Shown: positions 1 through 5,223, counted from the stretch's first letter. The stretch is DNA of 6,081 nt from Pontiellaceae bacterium (GCA_025457785.1 JALOTS010000144.1:1-6081), one strand, 5' to 3'. The notes: generated by a model not told the origin, from the letters alone. Program-made: numbers and translations.

Positions 1-277
1 AAAAGAGGGTGACGTTTTCCGCGCCATGATCCGCCGGGCCGCGCTGCCCGCGATGGATTCCTCCTGCGGCAATCTTATCATGGTCACCAGTTTCAACGAA
101 TGGTATGAGGACAGCCAGATTGAGGCGACCGCCGGAACGGCTCCGGCGAGCGCCGCCGATGATTCGGAAAGCGGCACGTACTATACCGGCGGCGAAACCT
201 ACGTTGACTACGGCTGTCTCTATCTTGATATTCTGAAAGAGGAAACGTCTTTGTTCCAGGGATTGGACGGTTTTTGA
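1..277 (+). CDS. C-terminal end of a GH99/GH71-like glycoside hydrolase (5' end outside window)
   Basis: The frame is open from base 2 to a TGA at 275-277, giving 91 residues with no start that must be native, so the gene begins upstream. Residues 28-41 read VTSFNEWYEDSQIE, closely resembling the conserved 'S-[FWY]-N-E-W-x-E-x-[ST]-x-I-E' block near the C-terminus of GH99-type endo-mannosidases and related GH71/99-like proteins; the two Glu of the EWYE motif (E33, E36) match the catalytic pair known in GH99 enzymes. The closing segment, with YGCLYLDIL followed by a short tail, also fits the family end. The likely role is hydrolysis of a mannose-type or related glycan. Whether it is secreted cannot be judged because the N-terminus is missing. 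It is probably unrelated in function to the downstream replication genes. Family call fairly sure, substrate unknown. Confidence 0.7.
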   Translation, partial: KEGDVFRAMIRRAALPAMDSSCGNLIMVTSFNEWYEDSQIEATAGTAPASAADDSESGTYYTGGETYVDYGCLYLDILKEETSLFQGLDGF

Positions 278-332
278 CCGCGGGGAACGAAGACGCGGAG
301 AATCCGCTAAGGATGAAAACACAAGTACTCTT

Positions 333-361
333 TTTACAGCTTCCGCTGCCGACGGAATGAT
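333..361 (+). promoter_or_regulatory. Candidate sigma70-type promoter for dnaX
   Basis: TTTACA at 333-338 matches the -35 consensus at five of six positions. After exactly 17 bases, AATGAT at 356-361 matches the -10 consensus at four of six. Transcription would start near 367-370 and leave a leader of about 45 bases before the dnaX ATG. It is the best such pair I see in the 136-base gap between the glycosidase and dnaX. Prediction by eye only. Confidence 0.4.
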
Positions 362-384
362 TTCCTGAATCCATCTTGCCAATT

Positions 385-398
385 GCGGGGGGGCCCGC
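385..398 (+). other. GC-only hairpin with G7 run in the dnaX leader
   Basis: GCGGG at 385-389 pairs with CCCGC at 394-398 around a GGGG loop, a five-pair all-GC stem that ends 15 bases before the dnaX ATG. No T-run follows, so it is not an intrinsic terminator. It sits where it could affect ribosome access to dnaX, whose own Shine-Dalgarno is weak (AGGG at 407-410, too close to the ATG). Just after the upstream stop codon, two other short stems, 278-282/294-298 and 295-299/303-307, share bases and exclude each other; neither has a T-tract. Confidence 0.3.
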
Positions 399-413
399 TA
401 CCTTGTAGGGCTG

Positions 414-2003
414 ATGGGATACGAAGTTTTAGCACGAAAATGGCGTCCGCAGATTTTTGCGGATGTGGTGGGCCAGAATCACGTCACGCAGACGCTGCAC
501 AACGCGATTCAAAGCGGACGGCTGGCGCACGCCTATCTGTTTGTCGGGCCGCGCGGCACCGGCAAAACCACAACGGCCCGCATTCTGGCCAAAGCGCTGA
601 ATTGTCAGAACCGTCAGGACTGCGAGCCGTGCAACGCCTGCGATTCCTGCAAAGAAATCATGAAAGGCAGCAGTCTCGACGTAATTGAAATCGACGGCGC
701 CTCCAACCGGGGGATCGGTGATGTGCAGGAACTGCGCGACAACGTCCGCTACGCCCCGGTGCGCGGACCGTTCAAAATCTACATCATCGACGAAGTCCAC
801 ATGCTCACCCGCGAAGCATTTAACGCGATCCTGAAAACGCTCGAAGAGCCGCCGCCGCACGTCAAATTTTTCTTTGCCACCACAGAGCCGCAAAAGGTTC
901 CCACCACTATTTTATCGCGCTGCCAGCGGTTTGACCTGCGACGCATTACAGTCGCAGACATCACTGTGCAGCTTCAAAAAATCGCCGAAGCGGAAGAAAT
1001 CCGGATCAGCGATGACGCGCTGCTGGCCGTTGCGCGCGGCGCCGAGGGAGGCCTGCGCGATGCCGAAAGCGCACTCGACCAACTGGTCTCCTTCCGGGGA
1101 AAAACCATTGAGGAAGCCGATGTTCTTTCCATTTTCGGACTCATCAGCCGCACACAACTGGAAGGACTGACCGATGCAATTCTGGACGGAGACATTCCCT
1201 CCATCATCGAAACTGCGGCCGCAATTGATGCCGGCGGAAAGGATATGCAGCGCGTTGTGCTGGAACTGCTTGACCAGTTCCGAAACCTGCTGATTGTTCT
1301 GCATGCCGGAAAGAATGCCGCAAATTTTGATCTGCCTGAAACCCAGCTTGAAACCCTGAAAAAACAGGCGGCCAAAAGTTCCGACGGACGGTTGCTGCGC
1401 ATTATCGAACTGTTAATCGATGCGGACGGACGGATGCGCTACGCCCTGTCCAAACGGACGATGCTTGAAACCGCGCTCATCCGCGCCTCACGCGCCGCCA
1501 CCGTGGCCACCATTGACGAACTGATGAAACAGATCGCCGAATTGCGGGCCGCGCCCTCCCCGCCTGATACGGCGCAAGACGCTCCTGTGGAATATGATAT
1601 AAAAAAAAAGTCCACGGGTGATTTAGAGCGGCTTAAAACATCGTGGGTCAGCCTGATTGAACACATTTCGAAAGCCGTGCCGCAGGTCAAACGCTATCTG
1701 ACCGACACCGTTCCGCTGAGCGTTTCCGAAACGCACGTCACCGTCGGGATTGACCCCGAATTTATAAAGGAACGGGCCAATCTGGAAAATCCGCACACCC
1801 TTTTGTTTATTCAGAAAACCATCAGCTCAACGCTGAAACGCCCGGTATCGGTCAGCTTCAGCGCAGTGGCCGGAAAGCCGAAACCCCTGCCGTCCGACAG
1901 CCCGCAGCGGGGCGTACCGGATAAACAGAAATATTACAGTAATCCCTCCGTTCGAAGCGTCGTCGAAACCTTCAGCGGAGAAATAATTGATATCAGAGAA
2001 TAA
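414..2003 (+). CDS. dnaX: DNA polymerase III subunit tau (and probably gamma)
   Basis: This is the AAA+ motor of the clamp loader, which opens the beta clamp and, as tau, ties polymerase cores to the replisome. The 529-residue product starts MGYEVLARKWRP, the usual family start. Visible motifs: Walker A GPRGTGKT at 45-52; a zinc site with C64, C73, C76 and C79 (plus an extra C70); Walker B IIDEVHML at 124-131; sensor 1 around FFATTEPQKVP at 153-163; the arginine-finger SRC at 168-170; sensor 2 GGLRDAESALDQ at 212-223. Residues about 240-370 form the oligomerisation domain III, 371-400 a hydrophilic linker, and 400-529 a diverged C-terminal domain. It is shorter than the 643-residue E. coli tau. 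A frameshift site at codons 397-399 would give a 402-residue gamma form. It leads the dnaX-ybaB-recR cluster. Confidence 0.97.
   Translation: MGYEVLARKWRPQIFADVVGQNHVTQTLHNAIQSGRLAHAYLFVGPRGTGKTTTARILAKALNCQNRQDCEPCNACDSCKEIMKGSSLDVIEIDGASNRGIGDVQELRDNVRYAPVRGPFKIYIIDEVHMLTREAFNAILKTLEEPPPHVKFFFATTEPQKVPTTILSRCQRFDLRRITVADITVQLQKIAEAEEIRISDDALLAVARGAEGGLRDAESALDQLVSFRGKTIEEADVLSIFGLISRTQLEGLTDAILDGDIPSIIETAAAIDAGGKDMQRVVLELLDQFRNLLIVLHAGKNAANFDLPETQLETLKKQAAKSSDGRLLRIIELLIDADGRMRYALSKRTMLETALIRASRAATVATIDELMKQIAELRAAPSPPDTAQDAPVEYDIKKKSTGDLERLKTSWVSLIEHISKAVPQVKRYLTDTVPLSVSETHVTVGIDPEFIKERANLENPHTLLFIQKTISSTLKRPVSVSFSAVAGKPKPLPSDSPQRGVPDKQKYYSNPSVRSVVETFSGEIIDIRE
1601..1610 (+). promoter_or_regulatory. 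Probable dnaX slippage/frameshift site (A9G)
   Basis: Nine A residues at 1601-1609 followed by G are read as ATA AAA AAA AAG (I396 K397 K398 K399), containing the A AAA AAG heptamer used in E. coli dnaX. A -1 shift after AAG gives GTC CAC GGG TGA, adding V-H-G and stopping at 1619-1621. The +1 frame gives CCA CGG GTG ATT TAG, stopping at 1624-1626. Thus any slip ends the protein at the domain III/IV border, the place where gamma ends in other bacteria. Thermus dnaX uses transcriptional slippage on an A9 run, so either mechanism is possible. No strong Shine-Dalgarno-like stimulator is visible just upstream. Confidence 0.7.
1612..1646 (+). other. Possible stem-loop downstream of the dnaX slippery site
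   Basis: CCACG at 1612-1616 pairs with CGTGG at 1642-1646; the stem can be extended by a G-T wobble and, past a one-base bulge, by TG with CA, leaving a loop of about 18 bases. Frameshift stimulators usually begin five to nine bases after the slippery site, and this one begins only one base after, so its role is doubtful. Confidence 0.25.
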
Positions 2004-2032
2004 AAAAACGGATGAATGGAACAGCAGATTAT

Positions 2033-2056
2033 CGGATTGTTTTTTTCAGTAATCCG
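2033..2056 (+). other. Short stem-loop in the dnaX-ybaB gap
   Basis: CGGATT at 2033-2038 pairs with AATCCG at 2051-2056, plus a closing G-T wobble, around a loop that contains a T7 run (2040-2046). Because the T-run lies in the loop instead of after the stem, it is not a normal terminator. The rest of the 89-base gap holds the ybaB ribosome binding site and nothing else I can name. Confidence 0.2.
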
Positions 2057-2079
2057 CCGCTCCACCGGTCCGGCATCCC

Positions 2080-2086
2080 AAGGAGG
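2080..2086 (+). promoter_or_regulatory. Shine-Dalgarno of ybaB
   Basis: AAGGAGG, a full-strength site, lies six bases before the ATG at 2093. It settles the start of ybaB at 2093 over the in-frame ATG at 2012, which has no such site and would add 27 residues unlike the family. Confidence 0.85.
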
Positions 2087-2092
2087 TTTATT

Positions 2093-2383
2093 ATGGACAT
2101 GATAAAAATGATGAAACAGGTCGCTGAAATGAAGAAAATACAAAAAAAGCTGGCCTCGAAAAAAGTGGAATTTGCCGGCGCCGGCGGCGCGGTAAAAATC
2201 TCAATAAGCTGTGACATGATGCCGCAACGCATCACCATCGACCCCGAATTGATCCAATCGGGTAACGTGAAGAAAATCGAATCCGCCATTCTGGATGCGG
2301 TGAAAGGCGGAATCAGTCTGGCACAGGAAGAAGCCGCCAAAGATATGAAAAGTCTGACCGCCGGAATGGGTCTGCCATTCTAA
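2093..2383 (+). CDS. ybaB: YbaB/EbfC family nucleoid-associated protein
   Basis: A small DNA-binding protein of the YbaB/EbfC family, which forms dimers that grip DNA with a tweezer-like fold and helps organise the nucleoid. The 96-residue product has the family plan: an N-terminal helix rich in Met and Lys (MDMIKMMKQVAEMKKIQKKL, 1-20), a Gly-rich turn and strand (AGAGGAVKISI, 29-39), the strand and helix region MPQRITIDPELI (43-54), then a C-terminal helix and the short Met/Gly-rich tail at 87-96. Length is close to the usual 100-110. It lies between dnaX and recR, its classic neighbours in many bacteria, and is probably transcribed with dnaX. The wider 123-residue frame from 2012 is not favoured. 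Confidence 0.93.
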   Translation: MDMIKMMKQVAEMKKIQKKLASKKVEFAGAGGAVKISISCDMMPQRITIDPELIQSGNVKKIESAILDAVKGGISLAQEEAAKDMKSLTAGMGLPF

Positions 2384-2402
2384 AACGGAACAGAGGAATG
2401 AT

Positions 2403-2454
2403 GAAGTAGTGGAGTAGAAAACATGGAGTAATGGAGTAGTGGAGTAATGGAAAA
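2403..2454 (+). repeat. Left arm of octamer-repeat block (GGAGTA-type units)
   Basis: GGAGTA or near copies occur at 2403 (GAAGTA), 2411, 2425, 2433, 2441 and 2449 (GGAAAA), mostly at 8-base spacing, so the unit is roughly ATGGAGTA. The 2411 to 2425 step is 14 bases, a break in phase. The array starts 20 bases after the ybaB stop codon. It is the approximate reverse complement of the right arm. Confidence 0.85.
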
Positions 2455-2470
2455 CTAATCGGCTTGCAGT

Positions 2471-2526
2471 CTCTCCAACATTCCACCCTTCCAATACTCC
2501 AGCACTCCAGCACTCCAATACTCCAT
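2471..2526 (+). repeat. Right arm of octamer-repeat block (NACTCCAN units)
   Basis: Seven tandem 8-base units begin at exactly 2471, 2479, 2487, 2495, 2503, 2511 and 2519. The first three are worn (CTCTCC, CATTCC, CCTTCC cores) and the last four are clean (TACTCC, CACTCC, CACTCC, TACTCC), each followed by AA, AG or AT. Reverse-complemented, the clean units read TGGAGTAT/TGGAGTGC and pair with the left arm except at about one or two bases per unit, so the transcript could fold into a long imperfect hairpin with its apex near 2455-2470. The array ends 15 bases before the recR ATG, with a C-rich stretch between. Confidence 0.88.
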
Positions 2527-2541
2527 CTCCCCGCCCCCCTC

Positions 2542-3144
2542 ATGAAACATCTCATTCCATTGGATAATCTGATTGCGGCACTGGAAAAACTTCCGGGCAT
2601 TGGAAAGCGTTCCGCTGAGCGGATGGCTTTTTCACTGGTTCAGGACCGCAACGGACTGGCCCGAAAACTGGCAGACGCCCTGCTCGCCGCCGACGAGCAG
2701 GTTGTCGCCTGTTCGCGATGCGGCGGCATCACGGTGACACAAAAAAACCCCTGTGCGCTTTGCACAGACGGACAACGGACCGACGGATTGCTCTGCGTTG
2801 TCGAAGGTCCCGGCGACATCCTGAAGATTGAACACTGCAACGGATTCAGCGGACGTTACCATGTTCTCGGCGGACACCTCTCCCCTGCGCTGGGAAAAGG
2901 CGCGGCCGACCTCCGGGTGAATGAACTGCTGGCCCGGCTTACGCCGGAGCATATTCAGGAGGTGATTATCGCGCTCGGCACTGACGTCGAAAGCGAGGCG
3001 ACCGCGAATTATCTGGCGGAACTCATCGCCGGTCGCGGCGTGAAAGTTTCCCGTCTGGCATTCGGCCTGCCGTCCGGCAGCGCCATTGAATATGCCGACT
3101 CCACCACCCTCTCCCGTGCGATTCAGGGGCGGCAGGCGCTGTAA
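2542..3144 (+). CDS. recR: Recombination mediator protein RecR
   Basis: RecR works with RecO (and RecF) to load RecA onto SSB-coated single-stranded DNA during gap repair. From the ATG at 2542 the product is 200 residues, the standard length. In order: helix-hairpin-helix with LPGIGKRSAERMAF (17-30); C4 zinc finger with C57, C60, C71 and C74; Toprim domain beginning CVVEGPGDI (85-93) with E88, then YHVLGGHLSP (106-115) and the GTDVESEAT loop (146-154); C-terminal LAFGLPSGSAIEYAD (172-186). The frame stays open upstream to a TTG at 2464, but those 26 residues simply translate the octamer repeat, so they are excluded. No Shine-Dalgarno precedes the ATG: the bases before it are almost all C and T. 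It follows ybaB at 158 bases, wider than usual because of the repeats. Confidence 0.96.
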   Translation: MKHLIPLDNLIAALEKLPGIGKRSAERMAFSLVQDRNGLARKLADALLAADEQVVACSRCGGITVTQKNPCALCTDGQRTDGLLCVVEGPGDILKIEHCNGFSGRYHVLGGHLSPALGKGAADLRVNELLARLTPEHIQEVIIALGTDVESEATANYLAELIAGRGVKVSRLAFGLPSGSAIEYADSTTLSRAIQGRQAL

Positions 3145-3168
3145 ACCGGAGCCGGCGGAATCAAATCC

Positions 3169-3190
3169 GTTTTCCCAATGGCTGGAAAAC
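3169..3190. terminator. Weak hairpin between convergent recR and zinc-ribbon genes
   Basis: GTTTTCC at 3169-3175 pairs perfectly with GGAAAAC at 3184-3190 around an 8-base loop, within the 49-base gap between two converging genes. That position suits a shared two-way terminator. There is no clear T-run after the stem on either strand, so termination is uncertain. Confidence 0.35.
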
Positions 3191-3193
3191 CGT

Positions 3194-3898
3194 TCAGCGG
3201 CGGTTGAGGAGCATGCGTCCGCAGAAATTGCAAATCACCAGTTTATCCGGATTCAGCGCATCATTGATAATCTGCGGCGGGAGGCGCATGTGGCAGCCGG
3301 AGCAATGGTCGTTTTCAACCTGTACAATCGCAAAATCGCCCTTGTTGAGAAAAAGCCGGGTATATTTGACCAGCAGTGAATGGTTCACCGCAGAAGTGAT
3401 CCGTTCGCGCTCGGCGGTCATCGCTTCAAGATCTTCCTGAACCTCTTTGAGCCGTTCTTCAAGCATCTCTTTTTCCTCGCCGATGCCGTCCTCTTCTTCT
3501 TTAAGTTCGGCTTCACGCTCGGAAATGAGTTTTTTTGAACTCTCAAGCTGTTCCATCAGAACGAGTTCGCGATCTTCGAGTCCGGAAATCACTTTTTCAG
3601 CGGCGGCGATTTCATGAAGAAATGCGCGATACTGATCATTTGTCCTGGCCTCCATCTGCTGCTGCTTGTATTTAACGATCTTTTCCCGATGCGTTCCGGC
3701 CTCGACTTCCAACTGTTTCAGGTCGGCGGTGAGCTTCTTCAGGGTCTCGCGGGCGGCTTCGAGTCTTTTCTTGGCGCCTTCAAGCTGTTTTTCAATATCG
3801 GCTTTCCGAGCGGGAATATCGCGGATTTCGCGTTTCAGTTTGATGATTTTACGGTCTTTTTCCTGCAATACCAGAAGTGCTTCAAGCGGATGCGCCAT
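3194..3898 (-). CDS. Coiled-coil C4 zinc-ribbon protein (COG1579 / zf-RING_7 type)
   Basis: The 234-residue product has a long Glu/Lys-rich coiled coil from about 10 to 170, including the family-like TNDQYRAFLHEI at 86-97, and a C-terminal zinc ribbon with CSGC at 199-202 and CNFC at 223-226. This matches the COG1579 family (Helicobacter HP0958 is the studied member, linked to RpoN stability and flagellin mRNA), usually described as a predicted nucleic-acid-binding protein. Its job here is not known, and no flagellar gene is nearby. Two ATGs compete: AGGGAG lies 3 bases from the one at 3904 and 9 bases from the one at 3898, so 3898 is preferred. The frame stays open to 4051, but that part has no ribosome site and an unlike composition. 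It is the only minus-strand gene, convergent with recR and divergent from the DksA-like gene. Confidence 0.88.
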   Translation of the reverse strand: MAHPLEALLVLQEKDRKIIKLKREIRDIPARKADIEKQLEGAKKRLEAARETLKKLTADLKQLEVEAGTHREKIVKYKQQQMEARTNDQYRAFLHEIAAAEKVISGLEDRELVLMEQLESSKKLISEREAELKEEEDGIGEEKEMLEERLKEVQEDLEAMTAERERITSAVNHSLLVKYTRLFLNKGDFAIVQVENDHCSGCHMRLPPQIINDALNPDKLVICNFCGRMLLNRR

Positions 3899-3907
3899 AA
3901 CCATGAT

Positions 3908-3913
3908 CTCCCT
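3908..3913 (-). promoter_or_regulatory. Shine-Dalgarno of the zinc-ribbon gene
   Basis: Read on the minus strand this is AGGGAG. It is three bases from the ATG at 3904 and nine from the one at 3898, which favours the latter and rules out the longer frame that opens at 4051. Confidence 0.6.
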
Positions 3914-3944
3914 TTTTGACTCCACAGAACAAAATCGAGCGGGG

Positions 3945-3973
3945 AGAATACGGCGGAGAACCGGTTTCGACAA
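3945..3973 (-). promoter_or_regulatory. Candidate promoter for the zinc-ribbon gene
   Basis: On the minus strand TTGTCG (3973-3968) and TATTCT (3950-3945) each match the -35 and -10 consensus at four of six positions and are spaced by exactly 17 bases. The start of transcription would lie about 35-40 bases before the start codon. The perfect palindrome AACCGGTT (3959-3966) sits in the spacer and might be an operator. Predicted by eye. Confidence 0.35.
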
Positions 3974-4044
3974 TAAAGAAAACGGAATATCGAACGAACC
4001 GGAAAGATAATTTGAAATAGGAGCGGAATCGAAGGGAATGCCGA

Positions 4045-4072
4045 TTGACACACCTGTGTTGCCGTGTTAAAA
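4045..4072 (+). promoter_or_regulatory. Candidate promoter for the DksA-like/lspA/miaA cluster
   Basis: TTGACA at 4045-4050 is a perfect -35 box. The best partner is TTAAAA at 4067-4072, 16 bases on, with only three of six -10 matches. Transcription from here would leave a leader of about 50 bases. An ACAC-CT-GTGT palindrome (4050-4059) overlaps the end of the -35 box and might bind a regulator. Between this and the minus-strand promoter, 3974-4044 holds nothing I can name. Confidence 0.4.
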
Positions 4073-4128
4073 GCACCCTTCAATTTCCAGTCAGAAGCGG
4101 GTTTTTTAATAACGGAGAGGTTTTATAA

Positions 4129-4728
4129 ATGGCAGCTAAAAAAGTTGTGGAAAAGAAAACGGCGGAGAAAAAAACAAAAAAAGAACCGGCAAAAAAGGCA
4201 TCGGTCAAAGAAACTCCTGTTAAAAAAGCCGCTGCAAAAGAGGCTTCCGCGAAAAAACAAGCCGCTGCGAGACCCGTAAAACGGGTGATAGAACCGGTTC
4301 ACAAGCCGGCCGCTCCGGCTCCCGCAGCCCCTGCATCACGAAAGCTGACAGCCAAAGAAATCCGGGAATTCAAGGATCTCCTGCTGGCTCTTCGGGAACG
4401 TATTTCCGGCGAATACAGCACGCTGTCCCGCGACAATCTGGAGGCGAACCAGCGCGATGCCTCTTTGTCCGACCAGGGAACCGACACCTTTGACCGCGAA
4501 ATGGAACTCAACATGATGGGCTCCGAGCAGGAAGTTCTTTTTGAAATCGATGCCGCCTTGCGCCGCATTGAAAAGGGAACCTACGGTATTTGCGAATTGA
4601 CCGGGATGCCGATAAATTATGAACGCCTCCAGGCGCTTCCTTATGTGCGGTACACCGTGCGCGCGCAGTCGGATCTTGAAAAAGGCCGCGCCCGCTACCG
4701 CCCCTTCGGCGGCACCATGCGCAGCTAA
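4129..4728 (+). CDS. TraR/DksA-family protein with Lys/Ala/Pro-rich tail and degenerate zinc finger
   Basis: DksA-type proteins bind in the RNA polymerase secondary channel and adjust transcription, often with ppGpp. The 199-residue product has two parts. Residues 1-70 are a low-complexity tail of Lys, Ala, Glu and Pro (repeated KK, AKK, VKK, PAAPAPAAP), resembling histone H1-like tails. Residues 72-199 match the family: helix AKEIREFKDLLLALRERI (75-92), the Asp-containing turn SDQGTDTFDREMEL (114-127), a helix ending RRIEKGTYGICELTG (145-159), then RLQALPYVRYTVRAQ (166-180). Only C154 of the expected four zinc cysteines remains; T157, T176 and A179 stand where the others would be, so zinc binding is probably lost. 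The start is supported by GGAGAGG at 4114-4120. It lies 15 bases before lspA, a pairing common in several bacterial groups. Confidence 0.88.
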   Translation: MAAKKVVEKKTAEKKTKKEPAKKASVKETPVKKAAAKEASAKKQAAARPVKRVIEPVHKPAAPAPAAPASRKLTAKEIREFKDLLLALRERISGEYSTLSRDNLEANQRDASLSDQGTDTFDREMELNMMGSEQEVLFEIDAALRRIEKGTYGICELTGMPINYERLQALPYVRYTVRAQSDLEKGRARYRPFGGTMRS

Positions 4729-4743
4729 TTCCGGGAGGAGCCC

Positions 4744-5223
4744 ATGCTGGTACTCATACTGGGCCTGATGATTGTCTGGCTCGACCAGCTCACAAAACTG
4801 TGGATACGCGGCTCTTTTGTTTACGGCGGCGAGCCGCAGGCCGTTATTCCCGGGTTTTTTAATCTGGTCTATGTCCGCAATGAAGGTGCCGCATGGGGTA
4901 TGTTAGGCGGGCAGATGCCTGTCCTGATCCTGCTGTCTGCGGTTGTCTTGACGCTGCTGGCGGTTTATCACCGAAAGATTCTTGAACCCGCACTCGACCA
5001 CCGTATTGCACTGGGTCTGATGGTAGGCGGAATCTGCGGGAACCTGATCGATCGCGTTCGGGTCGGATGGGTCACCGATTTCCTCGATTTTTATATCGGA
5101 ACGTATCATTGGCCGTCTTTCAACGTGGCCGATTCGGCTATTTGCATTGCGGTCGGAATTTACATGATTTCTTCGTTCCGGCACACCCGGCACCCGCTGA
5201 AAAATCCTCCGGATGAATCCTGA
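4744..5223 (+). CDS. lspA: Lipoprotein signal peptidase (signal peptidase II)
   Basis: An inner-membrane aspartyl protease that removes the signal peptide of prolipoproteins after their cysteine has been lipidated by Lgt. The 159-residue product has the four-helix plan: hydrophobic segments at about 1-13, 57-75, 87-102 and 130-144. Conserved boxes are all present: DQLTK at 14-18, NEGAAWGM at 46-53, GNLIDR at 99-104 with catalytic D103, VTDFLDFY at 110-117, and FNVADS at 126-131 with catalytic D130. Length is typical. A strong ribosome site, GGGAGGAG at 4733-4740, precedes the ATG, and the gene starts 15 bases after the DksA-like gene, so the two are probably one transcript. The last 11 bases overlap the start of miaA. 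Confidence 0.97.
   Translation: MLVLILGLMIVWLDQLTKLWIRGSFVYGGEPQAVIPGFFNLVYVRNEGAAWGMLGGQMPVLILLSAVVLTLLAVYHRKILEPALDHRIALGLMVGGICGNLIDRVRVGWVTDFLDFYIGTYHWPSFNVADSAICIAVGIYMISSFRHTRHPLKNPPDES

Larger units (their letters stand above)
313..408 (+). pseudogene. Possible remnant of the N-terminus of a B12-binding radical SAM gene
   Basis: An ATG at 313 opens a 15-residue frame, MKTQVLFLQLPLPTE, closed by TGA at 358-360. The same frame continues past the stop as FPESILPIAGG before TAG at 406-408. Together these resemble the first beta strand and following loop of B12-binding-domain radical SAM proteins, which often begin with a strand like 'ILFIQLP' followed by a 'PLA-G' turn. Only about 30 codons exist before dnaX begins, so the gene would be a broken fragment. 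A GGAG at 297-300 lies 12 bases upstream of the ATG, a poor spacing. The resemblance is from memory of the family and the segment is short; chance similarity is quite possible, and a leader peptide is an alternative. Confidence 0.25.

Noticed and set aside
278..413. 4.5S SRP RNA gene (ffs) upstream of dnaX
   Set aside because: ffs lies near dnaX in some bacteria, so I looked for the conserved GGAAG/GCAGCC-type apical loop; it is absent.
429..893. Long minus-strand frames opposite dnaX and other genes
   Set aside because: They are shadows of strongly supported genes; no family motifs and no ribosome sites.
2012..2092. Extended start for ybaB at ATG 2012
   Set aside because: No ribosome site, residues unlike the family, and a full AAGGAGG site directly before the ATG at 2093.
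2395..2541. CRISPR array
   Set aside because: The repeats are 8 bases with no spacers and face each other in two arms; there are no 23-40 base repeats and no cas genes.
3905..4051. Longer zinc-ribbon protein starting at 4051 on the minus strand
   Set aside because: The extra residues do not resemble the family, lack a ribosome site, and cover the likely promoter; the start at 3898 or 3904 has AGGGAG upstream.
4189..4199. A AAA AAG heptamer and several A7 runs in the DksA-like gene
   Set aside because: They are what Lys-rich coding produces; a slip would only give a useless tail fragment and nothing marks it as programmed.
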